In this document: positions 1 through 6,525 of the stretch, piece by piece | Numbering within the stretch: position 1 is the stretch's first letter | How the letters are laid out: the number at the start of each line of letters is the position of its first letter | Origin: Bacillota bacterium | Lineage (GTDB): Bacteria > Bacillota > Clostridia > Peptostreptococcales > Anaerovoracaceae | DNA: 8,206 bases | Direction of reading: 5' to 3' | Assembly: GCA_017537495.1 (NCBI GenBank) | Contig: JAFYKS010000163.1 | Location: 1-8,206, forward strand | The notes under the pieces: generated by a model | Told to the model about the DNA's origin: nothing | The model's input: only the letters and a program-made list of their open reading frames with translations | Databases searched by the model: none | Program-made: the position numbers and the translations under genes

Positions 1-3000
1 TACTTTGGCGAGGCATCTCCATCTGTACAGAAATCAACTTACTGCCAGCCCGTTCCGGTGAACATGACTCTGTATAAGAATCAGCTTGCAAATTCCAATG
101 CGAAACAGGCTGCTGACAATATTGTCAACATGGCACGCAGTAATCTGAAATATCTGGAAATTCAGATTGATGAACTGAAGGAAAAGATTCATGCACTGGA
201 AGGAGCAGGGAATCAGGCAAAAGAAGAATTGAAACTGCTGGATGAACAGCTTCGCATACAGTTTGAAAAACGTTATCTTGATGTTCTCATGTCTGAGGAT
301 GTGCTCCAGCTGAAAGAAGAAATCCATAATGCCGAAAATGCATTTATGGAAGCGGACTGGGAGCATTTTTCCTATGTTTCTCCGCAGGAAAAAGGCCGCA
401 GAATTATGGTTGGAAGTGCACTTTATGACATGCCGCTGCCGGAGTACATGCACGAACATGCGCGTATTCACGAGTTCTGGAAAGATGGCAGAGCAGAAGT
501 TCCGGTATGTATGCCGCTGGATCATTTTCATTTGATTGTGAATTACCATGTGAACCAGTCTATGATTACGAAAGAAGGTATCCGTACCATCATCGGCAAC
601 CTGCTGAAGCAGATGCCTGCCGGCAGTGTACGTGTATATCCGATAGATTTGGAAACATTTAATGGTGCTTCCTTCGGCGGACTGGTACAGTTATCGGGCC
701 CGGCACCTGCATTTATGGCGCAGGTTCCTTCAAATGAAAACCAGCTGCTGAAAACTTTAAAAGAAATCTATGATGATGCAGTCAATGCATCTCAGAAGAT
801 GACTGGATATCGGACCCTGGAAGAATACAATGCAGAAGCAGCTGACGGCGAGAAGCTGAGCCGGAAGGTTATAATTGCTTATGGCTGTCCGGAACGGCTC
901 AGCAGTACGGCACTGGAATGCCTGGAGCGTATTTATCACATGTCTGCACAGTGCGGGATATCCATTATCGCTGTACATAATTCAAATACAGATATCGGTT
1001 CTTCACGGGCAAAATCATTTTATCAGAATCTTGCCAGCACGGGTCTTGTTATTGACTGTAATCCGGAAGGTCAGTTCGTAACAGAAGAATGTGCTCCTTT
1101 CCGCTGGCTCGGCGGACTGCATGCATTTTCTGAAGAAACAGTGGATGCGGTGCGTGATGCATATGGTGCGGCAAAGCCTGTCAGCGACGGTGACAGTCAA
1201 TCGATTGAAGACTGCTTTAAAAATATAAATCATAAACGGGGCAACCGCCGTTTAAGTCTTGCTTTTGGTGTGGATGAAGAAAATCGTATAAAAAAGTTCG
1301 ATTTTGAAGAGATGAACTTTGCAGCTTATATTTCCGGTTCTGCTGGCTGCGGTAAATCCAGCCTGATGCACTCTCTGATTGCTGGAATCTTACTGAATTA
1401 TCATCCGGAAGACATTGAACTCTGGCTGGTGGATTTCAAAATGACAGAATTCCAGCTTTATGCCAAGAATATGCCGCCTCATGTAAAACGGGTAATTTTG
1501 GAATCTTCAGAAGAAGTGGTGCTGGATCTGATTGACGAACTTACAGAGATTCTGGAGAAGCGTACCAAGCTGTTCAGTAAATATGGTCTGAAGGATTTGA
1601 TCAGACTTCCGGAAGAGTTTCGTATGAAACATCTCCCTTTAATCATTGTCATGGTAGATGAGTTCGCTACCATGACGCAGATTATCCGTAATGCACCTGT
1701 TTCCGGTACCCTGACTTATGCAGAAAAACTTGAAAATCTTCTTGCTAAAGGACGTGCTCCTGGTTTCCGCTTTATCTTTGCAGACCAGGCCTATGAAGCA
1801 GGCGTTCACGGTCTGACTCCGAAGGCAAAATACCAGATTGGACAGCGCTTTGCCATGGCTAACGTGAGTCAGGATGAAATGCGCGGAACCCTGGCACTTC
1901 CATCTGAAGAATTAACTGACGAAGTAAGACACTGGATGGCAACACTGCCGCCGTTCCATGCTTTGACTTCTGAAAAGGAAGCTGTGGAAGGAACACTCGA
2001 AAATGTGGTCAGAGTGCACCGCAGCAGAGTTGCTTTCGTACCGACGGAACGGATTGTTGAAATTACGAAGAAGCTGAATGAAATGTATCATCCGGTTGCT
2101 TCTGCCAAAGAACTGACGGATGATTCCTTTATCAATAAAAATCCTCTGGTAGTAGACGGACAGAGAGTATATACATTCAAAGAAAGCAGCCGGGACATCC
2201 AGGGCTGGGATGCTGCTCAGGATTATCCGCAGGAAATTCAGCGTCTCTATCTGGGAAGACCATGTGCACTGCGGAAGCAGGCACCTGTGGAACTGAAGCC
2301 TGCACCCGGTGAAAACCTGCTGTTGATTGTGGAAACTCCGGATATGGCAGCCTCAGCAGTACTTTCGGCCATTGCAAGTGCTGAAATGCAGAATAAAAAA
2401 ATTACTGTTCTGGCTGATCCTATGGATCCATTTTACAGGAAATACCGCCGCCGCTGGGAAATGTATGACTGCATTACGGATATGGAAGATATTTGCGTAA
2501 AAATAGCAGAACTTCGTCGGCGTGTTGAAAGCAATGGATACCATAATGAGCTGATAATCTGCCTGGGTATATACAATATGTATCAGCTTTGGGAAGAGTA
2601 TCCTAAGAAAAAGAAAGATTTCTCCTCCAATGTTCCGGTGGCACAGGATGTAAAACCGGTCAAGACTGGCAGTACACCGTCACTGCTTGTAAGTCTTCTT
2701 GGGGATAAATTGAACAATGTTTCTGCAACGGCTGCGGCAGCGGAGAAAGATGACGATTTTATGGCACCGCTGAAATTCTCAACCGGATTCGACGAATCAG
2801 ATGAATGGGAAAAAAATGAACCATCTGTTTTTGCAGATAGGGAAGATCAGCTTTATAACGCCATTGAAGACATTCGCTTCCTGTTTACAAAAGGACCGTC
2901 CAGAGGCTGTCATTTCGCAGCTGTGATGAGTCAGTACAGTGAATACAGGGAACTGAAGCTTCAGGAAAAAATGTTCCGTCATCTGATTTATGAAAATCTT

Positions 3001-3198
3001 GCAAAAGAAGAACTGGCAGATGTGATTGGATTCGGCAGATATGCCAGAATTCCGAACGGAGCATTGCGTTATGTGAGCAAAAAAGATGCCTTTTCTCTGC
3101 GTCCGTATCTGTGGCCAGGTCTTATCATTAACGGATGGACAATGGATGCAGATGGATTTGCAGTGGAAGCAGGCGATGAGGACGATGAATTCATCTAA
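1..3198 (+). CDS. FtsK/SpoIIIE-type multi-domain ATPase (5' end outside window)
   Basis: Reading frame 1 is open from the first base to the TAA at 3196-3198, giving 1065 visible residues. GTG 58 and ATG 64 have no purine-rich ribosome site before them and the frame continues upstream, so the true start is probably outside the window. Layout: a charged heptad-like coiled coil (about 76-291), then what I read as three RecA-like FtsK domains. Domain 1 (about 502-1170) lacks Walker A but keeps an FtsK-like YRTLEEYN (808-831). Domain 2 (about 1240-2060) has Walker A GSAGCGKS (1336-1359), Walker B LIIVMVDE (1639-1662) and GRAPGFRFIFADQ (1750-1788), matching the FtsK 'GRAAGIHLILATQ' block. Domain 3 (about 2251-3125) begins with an EccC-like LGRP, has no Walker A, and carries a long polar insertion. 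No membrane segment or signal peptide is visible. FtsK-family motors move DNA or, in EccC/EssC, secreted protein; which applies here is unknown. The protein ends in an acidic tail (GDEDDEFI). Confidence 0.88.
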   Translation, partial: YFGEASPSVQKSTYCQPVPVNMTLYKNQLANSNAKQAADNIVNMARSNLKYLEIQIDELKEKIHALEGAGNQAKEELKLLDEQLRIQFEKRYLDVLMSEDVLQLKEEIHNAENAFMEADWEHFSYVSPQEKGRRIMVGSALYDMPLPEYMHEHARIHEFWKDGRAEVPVCMPLDHFHLIVNYHVNQSMITKEGIRTIIGNLLKQMPAGSVRVYPIDLETFNGASFGGLVQLSGPAPAFMAQVPSNENQLLKTLKEIYDDAVNASQKMTGYRTLEEYNAEAADGEKLSRKVIIAYGCPERLSSTALECLERIYHMSAQCGISIIAVHNSNTDIGSSRAKSFYQNLASTGLVIDCNPEGQFVTEECAPFRWLGGLHAFSEETVDAVRDAYGAAKPVSDGDSQSIEDCFKNINHKRGNRRLSLAFGVDEENRIKKFDFEEMNFAAYISGSAGCGKSSLMHSLIAGILLNYHPEDIELWLVDFKMTEFQLYAKNMPPHVKRVILESSEEVVLDLIDELTEILEKRTKLFSKYGLKDLIRLPEEFRMKHLPLIIVMVDEFATMTQIIRNAPVSGTLTYAEKLENLLAKGRAPGFRFIFADQAYEAGVHGLTPKAKYQIGQRFAMANVSQDEMRGTLALPSEELTDEVRHWMATLPPFHALTSEKEAVEGTLENVVRVHRSRVAFVPTERIVEITKKLNEMYHPVASAKELTDDSFINKNPLVVDGQRVYTFKESSRDIQGWDAAQDYPQEIQRLYLGRPCALRKQAPVELKPAPGENLLLIVETPDMAASAVLSAIASAEMQNKKITVLADPMDPFYRKYRRRWEMYDCITDMEDICVKIAELRRRVESNGYHNELIICLGIYNMYQLWEEYPKKKKDFSSNVPVAQDVKPVKTGSTPSLLVSLLGDKLNNVSATAAAAEKDDDFMAPLKFSTGFDESDEWEKNEPSVFADREDQLYNAIEDIRFLFTKGPSRGCHFAAVMSQYSEYRELKLQEKMFRHLIYENLAKEELADVIGFGRYARIPNGALRYVSKKDAFSLRPYLWPGLIINGWTMDADGFAVEAGDEDDEFI
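1336..1359 (+). other. Walker A (P-loop) of the central ATPase domain
   Basis: The codons read GSAGCGKS, fitting GxxxxGK[ST], directly after a hydrophobic strand (AAYIS) and before a helix (SLMHSLIAGILL), as in FtsK/HerA ATPases. The partner Walker B lies at 1639-1662 with D at 1657 and E at 1660. I found no comparable loop in the flanking RecA-like domains, so this is the only recognisable ATP site in the visible protein. Confidence 0.9.
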
Positions 3199-3222
3199 AA
3201 TTACGAGTTTGAAAAATAGTAC

Positions 3223-3227
3223 AGGAG
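3223..3227 (+). promoter_or_regulatory. Ribosome binding site deciding the start of the 828-residue gene
   Basis: AGGAG in the 36-base gap after the ATPase stop. It lies 7 bases before GTG 3235 and 10 bases before ATG 3238, which are adjacent in-frame codons. Spacing slightly favours the GTG and codon preference favours the ATG; the product differs by one methionine only. The gap shows no promoter-like pair of boxes and no terminator hairpin. Confidence 0.75.
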
Positions 3228-3234
3228 CACTAGT

Positions 3235-5721
3235 GTGATGAAGAGAAAAGTATATATCACAAGAAAAGACGCAGCCGGTTCCAAATACTCAGGCAAGATT
3301 GTGAATGTCTGGTTTGACAGCGATACACCGAATCCACCTAACTATAAGCTGGTTAACGGAAAAAACATTACGATTATGAGTGTGGATGAACGGGAACATC
3401 GCTTGGTATTGCAGCGTCCGGGATTACTGGGCGGCAACGTAATTAACTATACAGTACCCAAGGGAACGGATAATGTGGAACTGACTCTCGCTGTGGATGG
3501 ATATGGCAAGCTTTCCATGCGCAAGAAGCCGGCGAAGAAGTCTTCGTCCGGAACCACCGGCAAGTCTGCCGGCAAAATATCCGGCTCCGGTGCCGCTACA
3601 AAGTCCGGTGGCACGGGTTCCGGCAAGAAAACACCGGCCAGCACTACCCGTAGTCTTTATGTAACCCGAGGAAGTTCTTTGGGTCATCTGCCGAATGTTC
3701 CAATCCGCATGGTGGTGGACGGAACAAAAAGCAAGCAGCCAATGTTATATGAGTTCAAGCCGGACATGATTTACACCATCACCATGGATAATAAGGAGCA
3801 CGAGCTTGTCTTCTTCTATCCGGATGTACAGACCGGTGATCTGGTGCTGAGAACGCTGGATGCGGGAAGTAAGGATGAGGCGTTTTATGTAGATTTTGAT
3901 ATAAACGGTGTGCTTGTTGCAATACCGTGTGAATTGCCTAAAAAACAGGATCAGGTAAATTCTTCAGGTAGTTTAGATATCGCTGCATCACCGACCACTG
4001 CTGCAGTGAAAGAATATATCGCTGACTACATTGACCCGGCCAAGGGTGCTCCTGTGCCCGTGCTGCTTCATGCACTGAATACATTTGAACACCTGCGGGT
4101 GTCCGTTGGCTCCGATACGGTGACATTCTATGCGTGTCATAAAGAAATGGAGGATCAGAAGCTTGCATCCTGTTCCTATGCTTTTGCTAATCAGAAATTT
4201 GCAAAAGCAGCAGGTACATTTGTTTCCCTTAGTACACTGGGCCAGAGAAACCAGCTGCTTACAGCTATCCGCGATTTCGTGAACAGCGAATGCCCGGGGG
4301 TTTCCATGAAGGGAACTAAAATATATCTTGATGCGTCTTCTGGCTCTGGAGGCAAGCCGTTGACGAAGGGGAAGAAGACAACCACCCCGGATTTAAGTGA
4401 ATCTCTTACAGCCACAGCAATGATTGCAGATGTTATGCATTCATTCGATGAAAAATCCGAATTTGCAGCGGATCTGGATAAGGTTGCGAAGACCTGTCTT
4501 CTGAGTGTAGAAGAGGACCGGGTGAGAGTGACCATCATGGTGGAAGATTTTGAGACGGCCCAGGCTCTGCCGGATGCGGGAACTCAGGTGAAAGAGTTTC
4601 TGTACTCCGAGGCGGACACGGCACCGTATTTAGAATACAACTTCAATCTCACGCAGAATGCTTTAGACAATCAGTTTGACATTCTTGTCCGTGAAGAAGA
4701 CCGTCAGATATTAATGGAGCGTATTCTGATGAATCTCAGTAATATGTCCCATCTGATAGTGGAAGGCAATACCTTCCGCAGCCGCAGAAAGGGTGAAGAA
4801 CTGATTGATGTGGAACATACACTGACTGCAGCGGCCATGAAGCATAAGATTATGAAACTGTTTACACCGGACAGCAAGCTGGTGGATGTGCTTCGGTACT
4901 CTAACGTGAACTATTGTCAGATCAGTTCGGAAGACAGTGAAATATCCTTCGCATATGTGGACATGGATGGAGAAATCTGTGAGCTTATCACGTATACTTT
5001 CGAGGAACTGGTAGGAGCAGAACTTCTGGAAGGGGAAGACTGCTTCGGCCAGCTGCGTTATGGCCATGAGAAGGATGTCCTTGATGCTGTGATAGGTCAG
5101 GGGCTGTGTACACTGCCATACCTCAAGTCATATTATGAGATGGCATTTAAGTCTGTACCGGTCAGTGATTTACAGGCAGAGCTTGGGATGACATTTTATG
5201 GTTCCATTTGCCTGAATCCGGATGTGATTTCCAAGGTAAGCGATGTTTACGAGACACCTGCGTGGATTAAGGGTGATCCGGAGGAACCTGAAATTCCGGA
5301 AGAGCCGGAAATTCCTGCAGAACCGGATATCCCGGCAGAAGCGGTTGTCATCGATGATGCGGATTTTGAGGACTTCGATTCTTTTGATGAAGCAGCAGCG
5401 GAACCGGAAGGCCCTGTTTACACAGTACAGAGTTCTCCGACCACCTGGGCAATTGTTGCTCATCTGAACATGCAGTTTGCTGTTGGCGGCGGCCTTTCAC
5501 AGTTTATGAAGGCTATGGGCTTCGAACAGGTGAATCTGAAGGCATCTGCTGCGGAACTGATTCTGGAATTCCAGAAGAGCGGTGTGAGCTGCAGTACTAT
5601 GCAGCTTCCGTACAAGCAGTTCAACAAGGGAATCGAAGGGGAATTTGAAACTCTTGGTGATGAAGACGATGCAGACAAGCTGTTAACCATTCTGAAAAAT
5701 TCTGCACCATATTTTAAATAG
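3235..5721 (+). CDS. Large repeat-built protein of unknown function, partner of the FtsK-type ATPase
   Basis: I do not recognise this 828-residue protein as a named family. It has no signal peptide, no membrane helix and no catalytic motif I can identify, so it is probably a soluble structural, adaptor or binding protein. Residues 5-95 and 141-231 are two copies of one beta-rich domain (Y-I/V-TR near the start, EH-x-LV in the middle), joined by a Gly/Ser/Lys/Thr-rich linker (96-140). Residues about 251-351, 389-504, 526-623 and 733-828 look like four divergent copies of a second domain. Before the last copy come a Pro/Glu linker and an acidic stretch (about 682-727). The start is GTG 3235 or ATG 3238 with AGGAG upstream. 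It follows the ATPase gene by 36 bases and has similar base composition, so the two products probably work together; that is inference from position. The N-terminal domain weakly recalls small beta-sandwich modules of Firmicute surface and stress proteins. The ORF is intact. Confidence 0.85.
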   Translation: MMKRKVYITRKDAAGSKYSGKIVNVWFDSDTPNPPNYKLVNGKNITIMSVDEREHRLVLQRPGLLGGNVINYTVPKGTDNVELTLAVDGYGKLSMRKKPAKKSSSGTTGKSAGKISGSGAATKSGGTGSGKKTPASTTRSLYVTRGSSLGHLPNVPIRMVVDGTKSKQPMLYEFKPDMIYTITMDNKEHELVFFYPDVQTGDLVLRTLDAGSKDEAFYVDFDINGVLVAIPCELPKKQDQVNSSGSLDIAASPTTAAVKEYIADYIDPAKGAPVPVLLHALNTFEHLRVSVGSDTVTFYACHKEMEDQKLASCSYAFANQKFAKAAGTFVSLSTLGQRNQLLTAIRDFVNSECPGVSMKGTKIYLDASSGSGGKPLTKGKKTTTPDLSESLTATAMIADVMHSFDEKSEFAADLDKVAKTCLLSVEEDRVRVTIMVEDFETAQALPDAGTQVKEFLYSEADTAPYLEYNFNLTQNALDNQFDILVREEDRQILMERILMNLSNMSHLIVEGNTFRSRRKGEELIDVEHTLTAAAMKHKIMKLFTPDSKLVDVLRYSNVNYCQISSEDSEISFAYVDMDGEICELITYTFEELVGAELLEGEDCFGQLRYGHEKDVLDAVIGQGLCTLPYLKSYYEMAFKSVPVSDLQAELGMTFYGSICLNPDVISKVSDVYETPAWIKGDPEEPEIPEEPEIPAEPDIPAEAVVIDDADFEDFDSFDEAAAEPEGPVYTVQSSPTTWAIVAHLNMQFAVGGGLSQFMKAMGFEQVNLKASAAELILEFQKSGVSCSTMQLPYKQFNKGIEGEFETLGDEDDADKLLTILKNSAPYFK
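3247..3927 (+). repeat. Internal duplication: two 91-residue beta-rich domains with a linker
   Basis: Copy 1 spans 3247-3519 and copy 2 spans 3655-3927, each exactly 91 codons by my boundaries. Shared features in register: VYITR against LYVTR at the start, ITIMSVDEREHRLVL against YTITMDNKEHELVF in the middle, and a final strand ending VDGYGKLSM against FDINGVLVAI. The linker at 3520-3654 is rich in Gly, Ser, Lys and Thr, is locally GC-rich and contains short recurring GGCAAG and TCCGG units; it is likely flexible. The duplication is visible at protein level only, so it is old. Confidence 0.75.
3985..5718 (+). repeat. Four divergent copies of a roughly 100-residue domain
   Basis: Approximate copies: A 3985-4287, B 4399-4746, C 4810-5103, D 5431-5718. 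Each starts with a small-residue/Thr helix (SPTTAAVKEYIADYI; LTATAMIADVMHSF; LTAAAMKHKIMKLF; SPTTWAIVAHLNMQF). Each then has strand-forming sequence and closes with a Phe-containing segment and a helix (FAKAAGTFVSL...LLTAIRDF; LDNQFDILV...LMERILMNL; LVGAELLEG...VLDAVIG; FNKGIEGEFETL...LLTILKN). After A and B a similar short hairpin follows (VSMKGTKIYLD, LIVEGNTFRSR). A and D are most alike; C is the weakest member. The alignment was made by eye. Confidence 0.6.
5278..5415 (+). repeat. Pro/Glu repeat and acidic linker inside the 828-residue protein
   Basis: Codons 5278-5340 encode a short imperfect repeat of the form EEPEIP / AEPDIP. It is followed to about 5415 by an acidic stretch rich in Asp, Glu and Phe (DDADFEDFDSFDE). 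This should be an extended, negatively charged tether separating the last repeat domain from the rest. At DNA level the GGAAATTCC-type units recur imperfectly, a possible source of length variation between strains. Confidence 0.75.
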
Positions 5722-5734
5722 AAATATATAACAT

Positions 5735-5740
5735 AAGGGG
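5735..5740 (+). promoter_or_regulatory. Ribosome binding site of the metallophosphoesterase gene
   Basis: AAGGGG lies 9 bases before ATG 5750 in the 28-base gap after the 828-residue gene. A second AAAGGA at 5742-5747 sits too close (2 bases) to be the main site. The gap is AT-rich but shows no convincing promoter or terminator, so the gene is probably co-transcribed with its upstream neighbours. Confidence 0.7.
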
Positions 5741-5749
5741 AAAAGGATT

Positions 5750-6523
5750 ATGAGATATTACGTTACAGCCGATGTTCACGGATTTTTCAGTGAACTGAAG
5801 GCAGCACTGGATGAAGCGGGGTTCTTTGAGGACAAAGAACCCCATAAACTGATTATCTGCGGGGATATTTACGACCGGGGAAGTGAAGCACTGCAGCTGC
5901 AGGAGTTTCTTCTGGATTTGATGGAACGGGATGAAGTGATTCTGATTCGCGGAAATCACGAAGATCTGGCGGGTCAGCTGCTGCTCCGCTGGAATGGGAA
6001 AAGTTACCTTGATTCCCATCATAACTCCAACGGGACTGTAGATACCGTGTGTCAGCTGACACAGTCCACAATCATCGATATCTTTGACTATCCGGATGAT
6101 GTGGGCCGCAAATTCCTGCACAACCCGTATATCCAGACTATCATTCCTGCCATGGTGGATTATTTTGAAACAGAGCACTATATCTTCACCCATGGCTGGA
6201 TTCCATGCAGCTCCGAGCACCTGGGAACGAACCGTGCAAAATATGTTTTGGAGGATGAATGGCGTCAGGCTGATGAATACTCGTGGAACAGAGCACGCTG
6301 GGTCAACGGCATGGAGGCTGCTCATTTCGGAGCCATCGAACCCGGCAAAACCATTGTCTGCGGACACTGGCATACATCCTTCGGTCATTCCAAATATGAA
6401 GGTGATGGGGGAGAATTTGAAAACAACCCGAATTTCAAACCGTACTATGGAGAGGGTATTATTGCCCTGGATGGATGCACATCCTATTCGGGAATTGTAA
6501 ACTGTATTGTTATTGAGGACTGA
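5750..6523 (+). CDS. Calcineurin-like metallophosphoesterase (PPP/ApaH type)
   Basis: This 257-residue protein has the full set of metallophosphoesterase motifs in order: DVHG (D8, H10), GDIYDRG (D39, D42, R43), RGNHED (N69, H70, E71, D72), THGW (H148) and GHWH (H206, H208). GDxxDRG with GNHE is typical of the PPP branch, which includes Ser/Thr protein phosphatases and diadenosine tetraphosphatases. These use two metal ions to hydrolyse a phosphoester. Sequence alone does not tell whether the substrate is a phosphoprotein or a nucleotide. The length fits a single catalytic domain with no signal peptide. ATG 5750 is chosen because the first strand (MRYYVTADVHG) starts immediately and a ribosome site precedes it. 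It sits 28 bases after the 828-residue gene and 2 bases before the MBL gene. An unusual perfect stem-loop lies within its first 35 codons. Confidence 0.92.
   Translation: MRYYVTADVHGFFSELKAALDEAGFFEDKEPHKLIICGDIYDRGSEALQLQEFLLDLMERDEVILIRGNHEDLAGQLLLRWNGKSYLDSHHNSNGTVDTVCQLTQSTIIDIFDYPDDVGRKFLHNPYIQTIIPAMVDYFETEHYIFTHGWIPCSSEHLGTNRAKYVLEDEWRQADEYSWNRARWVNGMEAAHFGAIEPGKTIVCGHWHTSFGHSKYEGDGGEFENNPNFKPYYGEGIIALDGCTSYSGIVNCIVIED
5818..5843 (+). repeat. Perfect 11-bp inverted repeat with a 4-base loop, inside coding sequence
   Basis: Left arm GGGGTTCTTTG (5818-5828), loop AGGA (5829-5832), right arm CAAAGAACCCC (5833-5843). All 11 pairs match. It lies 68 bases after the start codon of the metallophosphoesterase gene. 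No T-run follows on either strand, so it is not a standard intrinsic terminator. In mRNA it would form a stable hairpin. Confidence 0.85.
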
Positions 6524-6525
6524 TT

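Noticed and set aside
58..66. GTG 58 or ATG 64 as the true start of the ATPase
   Set aside because: The frame is open to base 1, and the bases before 58 are pyrimidine-rich with no ribosome site. A start outside the window is more likely.
3520..3654. Frameshift or foreign insert at the GC-rich, low-complexity stretch
   Set aside because: The frame stays open and the same domain appears on both sides in the same frame; the composition shift is explained by Gly, Ser, Lys and Thr codons of a flexible linker.
1..5721. Type VII secretion locus
   Set aside because: The ATPase architecture resembles EccC/EssC, but I see no WXG100 protein, no FHA domain, no membrane helices in the ATPase and no other T7 component in the window. 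The label is not supported.
5709..5727. ATATTT...AAATAT inverted repeat around the stop of the 828-residue gene as a terminator
   Set aside because: The stem is only six A/T pairs with no GC core and no T-run after it, so it is too weak to be an intrinsic terminator.
5891..5902. CTGCAGCTGCAG palindrome in the metallophosphoesterase gene
   Set aside because: Twelve bases of palindrome from repeated CTGCAG codons (LQLQ) are expected by chance in a window of this size.
5714..6388. Long open frame on the - strand (224 codons) opposite the metallophosphoesterase
   Set aside because: It lies antisense to a gene with complete catalytic motifs, has no recognisable domain or good ribosome site, and looks like a by-product of codon use on the + strand. 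The same applies to the other antisense frames in the window.
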